Shown one piece after another: positions 35,480 through 44,161 of a stretch of 64,000 bases of DNA. Position numbers and translations under genes: made by a program. The notes beneath the pieces are model-generated. The model saw nothing but the letters and a program-made list of their open reading frames with translations. It was not told the DNA's origin and searched no databases. Location: positions 62,001 to 126,000 of the forward strand of contig NZ_JSYM01000006.1 of the NCBI RefSeq assembly GCF_000812945.1, in the 5' to 3' direction. The first letter of the stretch is position 1. Each line of letters starts with the position of its first letter. This DNA comes from Flavobacterium sp. AED. Lineage in GTDB: Bacteria; Bacteroidota; Bacteroidia; Flavobacteriales; Flavobacteriaceae.

Positions 35480-37972
35480 ATGATTATGAAAAAGCCCCTC
35501 TTATTTATCTTGTTTTTTTTGCTGATTAGCGCAAACGTCCTTTTTGCGCAAACTAAAGTTAGCGGTATAGTTTTAGATAAAACAAATCAGCCCATTCCTT
35601 TTGCCAATGTTGTTTTTAAAGATTCCAATGAAGGTGTCGTTTCTAATGAAGACGGACGTTTTTACATTGAATCAGCTAAAACCTATACAGCTATAATAAT
35701 ATCATCGGTAGGATTTTCTGAAAAAGAAATTACTTTAAATAAACCAGTGAATTATAATTTTAAAATTCAATTAAACGAAGCCGAAAGCTTGAAGGAAGTT
35801 GTCATTTTTACGGGTAAAACTTCTAAAAAAAACAATCCGGCACTTGATATTCTTAGAAAAATTTGGGAGCACAAGCGTAAAAATGGATTAAATTTATTTG
35901 CTCAATACCAAATGGAAAAGTATGAGAAAATAGAGTTTGACATGAATACCATTGATAGTGCGTTTATGAAAAATAAGCTGTTCAAAGGAATGGAATTTAT
36001 TTTCAAGCAAGTCGATACCTCTAAGATTACTGGAAAAACGTATTTGCCTATTTTTATCAATGAATCATTGTATGATGTGTATGGAGACAATAAACTGAAG
36101 AAACTAAAAGAGAAAATAAAAGCCAGTAAAACTTCCGGTTTTAATGGAAATCAACAAATTTTATCTTTTGTAAAAGATTTGTATTCAGATTATAATATTT
36201 ATGACAATCACCTTACTTTTTTTGATAAAAGTTTTACTAGTCCGCTGTCTAAAACAGGAATTGATGTCTATAATTATGTTTTAAAGGATAGTGCAGTCAT
36301 TGATAAAAAATGGTGTTACAATATTATTTTTTATCCAAGGCGAAAAAATGAATTGACTTTCAAAGGGGATTTTTGGGTGAATGATTCAACGTATGCGATC
36401 AAAAAAATTAATATGGCGGTCACAAAAAGTGCCAATATTAACTGGGTGAAGGATATTTATCTAGAGCAAGAATTTGAAGTGATGAACGATTCTGTTTTCC
36501 TGTTGACTCGTGATTATCTGATGTCAGATTTTGCATTAAATAAGAAAGAGAAGTCAAAAGGAGTCTATGGAAAGCGAACCTCTTTCTATAGAAACCATGA
36601 ATTCAATAAAGAAAAACCGGTCGTTTTTTATAAAGATGAGGTCAATTATATGGATAATGATGTCTATAATAAATCAGACGATTATTGGCATGAAAACCGG
36701 TTTGAAAATTTAAGCAAAGATGAATTGGGCGTTTATAAAATGCTGGATACTTTGCAAACAGTAAAGAAATTTAAACAATTATATAGTTTAGTCCAAATAC
36801 TTGGCAGCGGTTATCTACCCATTGGGCATTTTGATTATGGTCCTCTTTTTTCATCGTTTGGTTATAATGAAGTAGAAGGCGTTCGTTTGAGAGCAGGAGG
36901 AAGAACCTATTTTGGTCCTAATGATGCTTGGCGAATACAAGGGTATACTGCTTATGGTTTTAAGGATGATAAATTTAAATATGGATTTTCTGGAAAGTGG
37001 ATGGTCGATAAAAAAAACAGAATTATTTTGTCAGGAGGAAACCGGCGAGATGTTGAGCAAATAGGCGCAAGTTTGACTTCGACAAGCGATGTTTTGGGCA
37101 GGAGCTTTGCTTCATCATCTGTTTTTTCAACGGGTAGCAATGGAAAACTGACTAATATAAATTTGAGTAATATTAGTGTAGAAATAGAGCCCGTTAAAAA
37201 TCTAATCTTTCAAACTGGATTTTCTTATCGAACATTAGAATCTGCATCTAAGACTTTTAGTTTGGATTATTACACTGATGCGGCACATACAATAACAAAA
37301 AGTGATGTAAAACAATCAGAGGTGAATTTGCAAATTGAATACACACCTAAGAGAAAAACTATAGGATTTGCAGTAGAAAGAGAGAATGTAGACAGTCCTT
37401 ACAGTCGTTTTTTTGTTAACTATAGTCACGGTTTCAAAGGGCTTTTGGATAGTGATTTTCAATATGAAAAAGTACAATTGTATTATAAGCAACCTATCAT
37501 TATTGGCCCATTAGGACGTACGAATATAATTATGGAATTAGGAAAAACTTTTGGAACAGTTCCTTTGGGATTGATGAGTGTGATTCCAGGAAATCAAACA
37601 TATTTTACAATTGAGAATACCTTTAGTAATCTTAATTTTTATGAATTTGTAAGCGATCAATACGCAACTTTGGAATGGAACCATAACTTCAACGGAAGAA
37701 TTTTTTCCAGAATTCCATTTATGCGAAAGCTCAATTGGAGAGAAATCATTGGTGTCAAAGGAGTTTATGGAACTATTTCGGATGCTAATAAAGCCATTAA
37801 CGCTTCTGGTTTAATATACAATGCACCCGAAAAAGTGTATTGGGAATACAGTGCAGGAATTGGTAATATCTTCAAGGTATTCCGTATCGATTTTGCTTGG
37901 CGAGGAAATTATTTGAATACACCGGATACACAAAAATTTTCAGTAAAAGGATCGTTTGGCTTCTATTTTTAG
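35480..37972 (+). CDS. DUF5686 family outer-membrane protein with carboxypeptidase-regulatory-like domain
   Basis: An 830-residue exported protein: signal peptide (about 1-24, ending LFAQ), a CarboxypepD_reg-like beta-sandwich (about 26-115, VSGIVLDKTNQPIPFANVVFKDSNEG), then a long DUF5686 region. Its last 400 residues alternate like an outer-membrane barrel and end in an aromatic strand (GSFGFYF). The Bacteroidota family is of unknown function. Two Met codons start the frame (35480 and 35486). Its stop codon overlaps the first two bases of a hairpin repeat, and its own start lies unusually close behind the pdhB terminator. Confidence 0.85.
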   Translation: MIMKKPLLFILFFLLISANVLFAQTKVSGIVLDKTNQPIPFANVVFKDSNEGVVSNEDGRFYIESAKTYTAIIISSVGFSEKEITLNKPVNYNFKIQLNEAESLKEVVIFTGKTSKKNNPALDILRKIWEHKRKNGLNLFAQYQMEKYEKIEFDMNTIDSAFMKNKLFKGMEFIFKQVDTSKITGKTYLPIFINESLYDVYGDNKLKKLKEKIKASKTSGFNGNQQILSFVKDLYSDYNIYDNHLTFFDKSFTSPLSKTGIDVYNYVLKDSAVIDKKWCYNIIFYPRRKNELTFKGDFWVNDSTYAIKKINMAVTKSANINWVKDIYLEQEFEVMNDSVFLLTRDYLMSDFALNKKEKSKGVYGKRTSFYRNHEFNKEKPVVFYKDEVNYMDNDVYNKSDDYWHENRFENLSKDELGVYKMLDTLQTVKKFKQLYSLVQILGSGYLPIGHFDYGPLFSSFGYNEVEGVRLRAGGRTYFGPNDAWRIQGYTAYGFKDDKFKYGFSGKWMVDKKNRIILSGGNRRDVEQIGASLTSTSDVLGRSFASSSVFSTGSNGKLTNINLSNISVEIEPVKNLIFQTGFSYRTLESASKTFSLDYYTDAAHTITKSDVKQSEVNLQIEYTPKRKTIGFAVERENVDSPYSRFFVNYSHGFKGLLDSDFQYEKVQLYYKQPIIIGPLGRTNIIMELGKTFGTVPLGLMSVIPGNQTYFTIENTFSNLNFYEFVSDQYATLEWNHNFNGRIFSRIPFMRKLNWREIIGVKGVYGTISDANKAINASGLIYNAPEKVYWEYSAGIGNIFKVFRIDFAWRGNYLNTPDTQKFSVKGSFGFYF

Positions 37973-38056
37973 GAGCTATTCCGGCTGTACACTATATCTT
38001 TTTATAAGGCGAAAAAAAATCGCCTTATAAAAAGGATGCCGTTTCCATCCGGGCTA
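37971..38056 (-). repeat. Conserved-flank hairpin repeat, copy 2 (REP-like)
   Basis: On the minus strand this 86-bp element starts TAGCCCGGATGGAAACGGCA and ends CAGCCGGAATAGCTCCT, the same flanks as copy 1. The central stem is different: a perfect 14-bp TTTTTATAAGGCGA/TCGCCTTATAAAAA with a 7-A loop. Stem sequence differs while pairing is kept. It overlaps the last two bases of the DUF5686 stop codon and covers a spurious in-frame ATG (38036) of the next gene. Confidence 0.75.
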
Positions 38057-38071
38057 AAAAAACATCAGATT

Positions 38072-38674
38072 ATGCAAGAAGCCATTGAATATCTTTTAGA
38101 AAAAGATACCATTTTCAAGTCAATTATTGAACAATATGGGATGCCTACAATTCCCATAAGACCTCAAGGATTTGAAACTTTGGTGTTGTTAATTTTAGAA
38201 CAACAAGTGTCTATAGATTCAGCAAAAGCGACTTTTTTAAAGTTAAAGGCCAAAGAAAAAAACTTTGTTCCTGTGGCACTTCTTGATTTATCAGATGAAG
38301 AATTTAGGAATCTTGGCGTAAGCCGTCAAAAAACATCTTATATCAAAGCGTTATCAACTGCAATACTGAATAAAGATATTGATTTAGAAAGTTTGCCGAC
38401 CAAAACAGCTGAACAAGTGCGACAAGAACTGATTAAGATAAAAGGAATAGGAAACTGGACCATTGACATTTATTTAATGTTTTGCCTTCAAGAGCCAGAT
38501 TTACTGCCATTAGGGGATATTGCGGTAGTAAATACCATAAAAGAATTACTGGAAATTCACAATAAGGAAGATATGGAAGCCCATACTATAAGATGGAGTC
38601 CGCATCGTTCCGTGGCGACCTATCTTTTGTGGCATCATTATTTGAACAAAAGAAATCGAACGGTGGTTTACTAA
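38072..38674 (+). CDS. DNA-3-methyladenine glycosylase 2 family (HhH-GPD)
   Basis: About 200 residues of the AlkA-like HhH-GPD superfamily, which excises alkylated bases. The glutamine-rich helix region VLLILEQQVSIDSAKATFLKLK and the hairpin IKGIGNWTIDIYLMFCLQEPDLLPLGD, with catalytic Asp in PLGD, are clear. It lacks the AlkA N-terminal domain. The frame opens at 38036, but that ATG sits inside the repeat flank; 38072 (MQEAIEYLLEKD) is the better start. Confidence 0.9.
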   Translation: MQEAIEYLLEKDTIFKSIIEQYGMPTIPIRPQGFETLVLLILEQQVSIDSAKATFLKLKAKEKNFVPVALLDLSDEEFRNLGVSRQKTSYIKALSTAILNKDIDLESLPTKTAEQVRQELIKIKGIGNWTIDIYLMFCLQEPDLLPLGDIAVVNTIKELLEIHNKEDMEAHTIRWSPHRSVATYLLWHHYLNKRNRTVVY

Positions 38675-38720
38675 AGTGCTGTTTGTTACAATTTAATCCA
38701 CAGATAACCTAATTTTTTCA

Positions 38721-38750
38721 TTGTTGAAAGGGATTCTTTACTTATTTTTG
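38721..38750 (+). promoter_or_regulatory. Promoter of ppa
   Basis: TTG at 38721-38723, a 19-nt spacer, and TATTTTTG at 38743-38750 fit the Bacteroidota -33/-7 consensus. The predicted start of transcription is near 38757, about 24 nt before the ATG. Confidence 0.6.
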
Positions 38751-38780
38751 CACCCATAAATATAGAAAAGAAAAACTAAA

Positions 38781-39311
38781 ATGACTGCAGACAAATTAAC
38801 AACTTTCGATGTCTTAATCGAAATACCAAGAGGAAGTAGAAATAAATACGAATATGATTTCGAAATAAAAAGAATGCGTTTTGACAGAATGTTATTCTCG
38901 TCAATGATGTATCCAGCTGATTACGGATTTATTCCTGAAACATTAGCATTAGACGGAGATCCATTAGATGTTTTGGTTTTGGTAAACGAGCCAACTTTTC
39001 CTGGATGTGTTATGGAAGTAAAACCTATCGGTGTTTTTCACATGGCAGATGATAAAGGACCAGATGAAAAAGTAATCTGTGTACCGGTTTCAGATCCAAT
39101 TTGGAATTCATTGGAAAACCTTTCTGATATTAATCCACACTTGTTAAAAGAGATTGAACATTTCTTCCAAGTTTACAAAGATCTTGAAAACAAGCAAGTT
39201 GATGTAGAAGGTTGGGGAGATGTAAATGAAGCGTTTGCCATTATTAAGGAATGTACAGAGCGTTTTAATCAAATTGAGAATAAACCAGAAGGATTATTTA
39301 GTATTAAATAA
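38781..39311 (+). CDS. ppa: Inorganic pyrophosphatase (family I, soluble)
   Basis: A 176-residue cytoplasmic enzyme hydrolysing pyrophosphate. The motifs are IEIPRGSRNKYEYD, YPADYGFIPETLALDGDPLDVLVL (the DGDPLD metal site) and the acidic GPDEKVICVP. Typical length. It lies directly before the membrane pyrophosphatase gene but is separated by a terminator, so the cell has both a heat-dissipating and an ion-pumping way of removing pyrophosphate. Confidence 0.97.
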   Translation: MTADKLTTFDVLIEIPRGSRNKYEYDFEIKRMRFDRMLFSSMMYPADYGFIPETLALDGDPLDVLVLVNEPTFPGCVMEVKPIGVFHMADDKGPDEKVICVPVSDPIWNSLENLSDINPHLLKEIEHFFQVYKDLENKQVDVEGWGDVNEAFAIIKECTERFNQIENKPEGLFSIK

Positions 39312-39332
39312 TTTTCAACTATAATTTTTACA

Positions 39333-39367
39333 AAAAAAGCAATATTCCGTTAGGAGTATTGCTTTTT
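39333..39367 (+). terminator. Terminator after ppa
   Basis: The stem AAAAAAGCAATATTCC/GGAGTATTGCTTTTTT, with one G-T pair, a GTTA loop and a T run. Confidence 0.8.
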
Positions 39368-39422
39368 TGTTTAAATTCGTTTCGTAACATTACTAATACT
39401 AACCAAAAACCAAAAGAAATTT

Positions 39423-41882
39423 ATGAATACAATAATGATTTACTTGCCAATAGTTATGGCAATTGTAGGACTTCTGTTCATGTGGGTTAAAAGAGCTTGG
39501 GTATTAAAACAAGACGCTGGAGATGGTAAAATGAAAGAGATTTCAGATTATATTTACGAAGGCGCATTAGCTTTCCTTAAAGCAGAATATAGGTTATTGG
39601 CTTTCTTCGTAGTAGGAGCAAGCATTGTTTTAGCCGGAGTTTCATTTGTCGTTCCTACAACGCATATATTAATAGTAGTTGCTTTTGTTTTCGGAGCATT
39701 TTTCTCAGCCTTGGCTGGAAACATGGGAATGAAAATTGCAACAAAAACCAATGTTAGAACAACACAAGCCGCTCGTACCAGTTTGCCGCAAGCTTTAAAA
39801 GTTTCTTTTGGTGGTGGAACAGTAATGGGATTGGGTGTTGCTGGTTTAGCCGTTCTTGGTTTAACCTCTTTTTTTATTTTCTTTTTCCATTTCTTTATGA
39901 ATGGCGTATGGACTTCTTCTGAAGACATGACCAAAGTTTTAGAGACTTTAGCAGGGTTTTCTCTTGGAGCGGAATCTATCGCTTTGTTTGCTCGTGTTGG
40001 TGGTGGAATTTATACTAAAGCTGCCGATGTTGGTGCTGATTTAGTTGGTAAAGTAGAAGCTGGAATTCCAGAAGATGATCCTCGTAATCCTGCTACAATT
40101 GCGGATAATGTTGGGGATAATGTGGGTGATGTCGCCGGAATGGGTGCCGATTTATTTGGTTCTTATGTAGCAACAGTTTTAGCAGCCATGGTTTTAGGCA
40201 ATTATGTTATCAAAGATATGGGTGGGAAAATCGAGGATGCTTTTGGCGGAATCGGACCTATTTTACTGCCAATGGCAATCGCTGGTTTTGGAATATTATT
40301 CTCTATCATCGGAACCATGTTGGTTAAAATTACGGATACTAATGCCAAAGAAAAACAAGTGCAAAAAGCATTAAATATTGGAAACTGGGTTTCTATAGCT
40401 TTAACGGCAATTGCTTGTTTCTTTTTAGTTCAATATATGTTGCCTACAACCATGAAAATGGAATTTTTTGGAGAAGGAATACAAGATATCTCCTCTATGA
40501 GAGTTTTCTATGCGACTATCGTAGGATTAGTAGTTGGAGCTACAATTTCATCTGTTACAGAATATTATACGGGATTAGGGACTAAACCAGTAATGGCAAT
40601 TGTACAAAAATCGAGCACTGGTGCTGGAACAAATGTAATTGCAGGTTTAGCGACCGGGATGATTTCTACCTTTCCAACCGTTTTATTATTTGCAGCTGCC
40701 ATTTGGACTTCTTATGCTTTTGCCGGATTTTATGGTGTGGCTTTAGCTGCTTCGGCCATGATGGCAACAACAGCTATGCAACTGGCAATTGATGCTTTTG
40801 GACCCATATCAGATAATGCAGGTGGGATTGCTGAAATGAGTGAATTACCAAAAGAAGTTCGTACAAGAACCGATATTTTGGATTCTGTAGGGAACACAAC
40901 TGCTGCAACAGGAAAAGGTTTTGCTATTGCTTCAGCTGCATTGACTTCATTGGCTTTATTTGCGGCATATGTAACTTTTACAGGAATTGACGGAATCAAT
41001 ATTTTCAAAGCGCCTGTTTTAGCGATGTTATTTGTTGGGGGAATGATACCCGTAGTTTTCTCTGCTTTAGCGATGAATTCTGTTGGAAAGGCAGCTATGG
41101 ATATGGTGTACGAAGTGCGTCGTCAGTTTAGAGAAATTCCTGGGATTATGGAAGGAACCGGAAAACCGGAATATGCTAAATGTGTTGATATTTCTACCAA
41201 AGCCGCTTTACGCGAAATGATGTTGCCGGGAATCTTGACTATCGGTTTTCCAATAGCAATTGTTTTACTTGGTAAATTAGTTTACGGAGACAACAACCAG
41301 TTAATTGCTGAAATGTTAGGCGGATATATGGCTGGGGTTACTGTATCCGGTGTGCTTTGGGCCGTTTTCCAAAACAATGCAGGTGGTGCTTGGGATAATG
41401 CTAAAAAATCTTTCGAAGCAGGAGTTATGATAAATGGAGAAATGACATACAAAGGCTCTGATGCACATAAAGCAGCTGTTACTGGAGATACTGTTGGAGA
41501 TCCGTTCAAAGATACTTCTGGACCATCGATGAATATTTTGATTAAATTAACTTGTTTGATTGGTCTTGTAATTGCGCCAATTTTAGGCAACGGAAGTCAT
41601 ACAATTTCTGATAAAGCGTCTTGTTGCGTGGCCTCAGGGAAATGTATCTCAATGTCAGCAGAAGAATGTAAAGCAAAAGGTTGTACAAATAAAACCTGTG
41701 AATATATGAATACAGGAGCAATGTCGACTCATATGATTTCTAAAGAAGTTTCAATTCAAAAAACAAGTACCAATGGTGTGGTTGTGGCTACAGTAACGAC
41801 AACCTTAAATGGTAAAGTGGATACGCAAGTTTTCGAGGGAACTGAGAAAGAAGTTCAGGCGAAAATCGATGCTTGGAAATAA
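39423..41882 (+). CDS. hppA: Membrane-bound ion-pumping pyrophosphatase with a Cys-rich C-terminal extension
   Basis: An 819-residue integral membrane pyrophosphatase with about 16 helices. The substrate motif DVGADLVGKVEAGIPEDDPRNPATIADNVGDNVGD lies near residues 200-235, in GIYTKAADV context. The K+-dependence position reads Ala in GNTTAATGKG (Lys in K+-independent enzymes), so it is probably K+-dependent and may pump Na+, as in several anaerobes and marine Bacteroidota. After the last helix (about residue 725) comes a roughly 90-residue tail with SCCVASGKC and ECKAKGCTNKTC, six or more cysteines, then a beta-rich end. Both termini of this family face the periplasm. Confidence 0.95.
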   Translation: MNTIMIYLPIVMAIVGLLFMWVKRAWVLKQDAGDGKMKEISDYIYEGALAFLKAEYRLLAFFVVGASIVLAGVSFVVPTTHILIVVAFVFGAFFSALAGNMGMKIATKTNVRTTQAARTSLPQALKVSFGGGTVMGLGVAGLAVLGLTSFFIFFFHFFMNGVWTSSEDMTKVLETLAGFSLGAESIALFARVGGGIYTKAADVGADLVGKVEAGIPEDDPRNPATIADNVGDNVGDVAGMGADLFGSYVATVLAAMVLGNYVIKDMGGKIEDAFGGIGPILLPMAIAGFGILFSIIGTMLVKITDTNAKEKQVQKALNIGNWVSIALTAIACFFLVQYMLPTTMKMEFFGEGIQDISSMRVFYATIVGLVVGATISSVTEYYTGLGTKPVMAIVQKSSTGAGTNVIAGLATGMISTFPTVLLFAAAIWTSYAFAGFYGVALAASAMMATTAMQLAIDAFGPISDNAGGIAEMSELPKEVRTRTDILDSVGNTTAATGKGFAIASAALTSLALFAAYVTFTGIDGINIFKAPVLAMLFVGGMIPVVFSALAMNSVGKAAMDMVYEVRRQFREIPGIMEGTGKPEYAKCVDISTKAALREMMLPGILTIGFPIAIVLLGKLVYGDNNQLIAEMLGGYMAGVTVSGVLWAVFQNNAGGAWDNAKKSFEAGVMINGEMTYKGSDAHKAAVTGDTVGDPFKDTSGPSMNILIKLTCLIGLVIAPILGNGSHTISDKASCCVASGKCISMSAEECKAKGCTNKTCEYMNTGAMSTHMISKEVSIQKTSTNGVVVATVTTTLNGKVDTQVFEGTEKEVQAKIDAWK

Positions 41883-41904
41883 AATAATTTATTATTTGAT
41901 AGTT

Positions 41905-41936
41905 AAAATGCCCTGTTTTTACAGGGTATTTTGCTT
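41905..41936 (+). terminator. Terminator after hppA
   Basis: The stem AAAATGCCCTGT/ACAGGGTATTTT with one G-T pair, followed by a T-rich stretch. Confidence 0.7.
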
Positions 41937-42011
41937 TTATAACAAACGATGAATCACTTAAAAATTAGTTTATTTAACTGTTTGTCAATTGACTAGTGTT
42001 TTTATAAAGAT

Positions 42012-42413
42012 TCAATAAGTACCCAGATTCCAATCGTCACCCCAATTAGAAAGTTCTATAGCTGCGACAACTAAAAAAACAATTCCTAATGAACCTACAA
42101 CAATGGCCACATTTCCTATTGTGGTTTTTGTTCTGTCTAAAATACGGATGGTTTTTAAATCACTTTCAGTCAACGGTATTTTTTCAATTTTATGTTTAGT
42201 CTTTATATAACCGTAATAGTTGCCATCAATTTTTTCAATGTCGATGAGCTTTAGTTTAGTATTGTCCGTTTTTAAAACTAAAATTTTTCTATTTGTAACT
42301 ACTGCCTCATCTAAAGTTACAGGTGCTTTTTGATAAACAACGCAACTTTGCAAGTTAAGTGCAATGACTAATAGAAAACAAATAGTTTTGTTCTTTAAGT
42401 TGTTGTGTCTCAT
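42012..42413 (-). CDS. Small lipoprotein with a membrane helix, unknown
   Basis: A 133-residue protein: basic start, signal with lipobox LNLQSC (Cys near 24), then a beta-rich region (KILVLKTDNTKLKLIDIEKIDGNYYGYIK). A glycine-rich hydrophobic helix lies near the C-terminus (about 98-120). It resembles small Bacteroidota envelope lipoproteins but matches no family I can name. It lies alone between hppA (convergent) and the kinase gene. Confidence 0.6.
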   Translation of the reverse strand: MRHNNLKNKTICFLLVIALNLQSCVVYQKAPVTLDEAVVTNRKILVLKTDNTKLKLIDIEKIDGNYYGYIKTKHKIEKIPLTESDLKTIRILDRTKTTIGNVAIVVGSLGIVFLVVAAIELSNWGDDWNLGTY

Positions 42414-42545
42414 GATTTTTAGATTTAAATTAATAATCAGAAAAATCAGTTGATTAATGTTTTTATGTGGTAAACTAAGGGAGGTAAAAAAAAATAGTTT
42501 AATTTGTATTAATGTTAACGTGTTGATCTATAAAGGTATGAAAAT

Positions 42546-42575
42546 AAAAAATACCTCACAATCTGTGAAGTATTT
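42546..42575 (-). terminator. Terminator after the deoxynucleoside kinase gene
   Basis: The imperfect stem AATAC-CTCAC/GTGA-GTATT with a short AATCT loop; on the minus strand a T run follows. The rest of 42414-42599 is AT-rich with no gene. Confidence 0.55.
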
Positions 42576-42599
42576 ATTTTGTCTTATTGTTTTGTTGAT

Positions 42600-43214
42600 T
42601 TAAAATAATCCATTTAGCTCTGCATCGATACGATTAAAAATGTGTCCTAAATCTTCAGGATTGTCAACAAAGTTAATATTATCAACATCAATAATTAATA
42701 ATTTACCTCTATCGTAAGTGTGAATCCAAGCTTCATAACGCTCATTCAATCGGCTTAAATAATCAATAGAAATGGTAGATTCGTATTCACGACCACGTTT
42801 GTGAATTTGTCCAACAAGATTTGGGATAGAGCTTCTCAAATAAATTAATAAATCAGGAGCTTTGACCGTTGATTCCATTAATTCGAAAAGAGAAGAATAG
42901 TTTTGAAAATCACGATTTGTCATCAAGCCCATAGAGTATAGATTGGGGGCAAAAATATGTGCATCTTCATAAATTGTTCTGTCCTGAATGATTTTTTTAC
43001 CACTCTCCCGAATTTGCATTATTTGGCGAAAACGACTATTCAAGAAATAAATTTGTAGATTAAAAGACCAACGCTCCATTTGATGATAGAAATCATCTAG
43101 ATATGGATTGTCAACTACATCTTCAAAATGGGGTTCCCACTTAAAATGTTTAGCCAATAATCGTGTTAAAGTTGTTTTTCCTGAACCAATGTTTCCTGCT
43201 ACTGCTATGTGCAT
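42600..43214 (-). CDS. Deoxynucleoside kinase
   Basis: A 204-residue kinase of the dCK/dGK family that salvages deoxynucleosides. The P-loop GNIGSGKTT is at residues 7-15, the base-recognition segment NPYLDDFYHQMERWSFNLQIYFL near 42, the DRT motif in QDRTIYED near 98, and the Arg-rich lid RGREYESTI near 137. The exact base preference is unclear. It overlaps the stop of the following upstream gene by 1 nt (TAATG), suggesting translational coupling. Confidence 0.9.
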   Translation of the reverse strand: MHIAVAGNIGSGKTTLTRLLAKHFKWEPHFEDVVDNPYLDDFYHQMERWSFNLQIYFLNSRFRQIMQIRESGKKIIQDRTIYEDAHIFAPNLYSMGLMTNRDFQNYSSLFELMESTVKAPDLLIYLRSSIPNLVGQIHKRGREYESTISIDYLSRLNERYEAWIHTYDRGKLLIIDVDNINFVDNPEDLGHIFNRIDAELNGLF

Positions 43215-44005
43215 TACGGTATTGTGATTTTATAATTTGTAATTCCTTCTGATGTAAAAATAGATAAAATTTGGTCTTTGTAGCTGAATTTTTTAAACGT
43301 TTTTTCTAAAATTTCAATTTCGAATTTTTGATTCTTTTCAATGTCTTCAATAGTCAGAATGGAGTTCTTGGAAAAGATAAATTGGTTGTCGGTGATAATT
43401 TCTATCGAATCAAAATCGGGAGTTTTTCCCTTCTTTGTTATTTTTCCAAAAATGTCACAGGAGAACCAATTGTTTTTATCATCTATCCAATAAAAAGCAT
43501 TGAAATTTGATTGATAGTATTTTATGCTTTCTGGGAATGAAGTGGAAATGACTTTGTAGTCATTTTTTAAATAATCATAAAGTCCAATTTGCTGATTTAA
43601 ACTGTTGTAAACCCACAATTGGTTTTGAGAAGCTATTCCTATAGCGTTCACAACTATTGGAATTGGGTTTTCTGAGAAGTTTATTTTTTGAGTTTCGTTC
43701 AGTTGATTGTCAAGTAGGATAACGGTATTGAAATTTTCGTAGAACAAAACAATTTTTAAAGGATTTAGTAAATCTACTTTCGTGATTTTTCCCAATGTAA
43801 TGTTTTTGTATTCTAAAGATTCTTTGTCTTTTATTTTAGAAAAGACATTGTTTTTAATAGTGTAATAGTAACCAAATTGATCGTATCCTAAAAATTGATC
43901 GACGTCAATAGTTACGTGATTTATCTTCGAAGAAAGTAGTTTTTGGTTCTGTCCGAATGCAATCGGGATTGTAGTGAAGAAGAAAAATAGAATCAGGTTT
44001 CTCAT
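43214..44005 (-). CDS. Exported protein with beta-propeller-like repeats, unknown
   Basis: A 263-residue protein with a signal peptide (1-18, ending AFGQ) and alternating strands suggestive of a small propeller-like or all-beta fold (DVDQFLGYDQFGYYYTIKNN, NQLWVYNSLNQQIGLYD, IEIITDNQFIFSK). No catalytic motif is visible. It is translationally coupled to the deoxynucleoside kinase, although an exported protein and a cytosolic kinase are not obvious partners. Function unknown. Confidence 0.65.
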   Translation of the reverse strand: MRNLILFFFFTTIPIAFGQNQKLLSSKINHVTIDVDQFLGYDQFGYYYTIKNNVFSKIKDKESLEYKNITLGKITKVDLLNPLKIVLFYENFNTVILLDNQLNETQKINFSENPIPIVVNAIGIASQNQLWVYNSLNQQIGLYDYLKNDYKVISTSFPESIKYYQSNFNAFYWIDDKNNWFSCDIFGKITKKGKTPDFDSIEIITDNQFIFSKNSILTIEDIEKNQKFEIEILEKTFKKFSYKDQILSIFTSEGITNYKITIP

Positions 44006-44110
44006 AATTCAAGCAAATTACAAAAAAAGCGCTAAACTATTCGTTTTTGATTGTTAAGTTGAATTTTTTTCTACTTGCGGTGTTTTTGGATAGTTATTAT
44101 TGCTAAAATA

Positions 44111-44138
44111 AAAACCCAGCTCAATTGAGCTGGGTTTT
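44111..44138 (-). terminator. Terminator after metK
   Basis: A perfect 14-bp self-complementary stem AAAACCCAGCTCAA/TTGAGCTGGGTTTT followed on the minus strand by TTTTATTTTAG. Confidence 0.8.
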
Positions 44139-44161
44139 AAGTATAAATGGAATTATAATTC

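Noticed and set aside
38036..38071. First twelve codons of the AlkA-like frame
   Set aside because: They lie within or just after the conserved flank of the REP-like repeat; the protein-like sequence begins at 38072.
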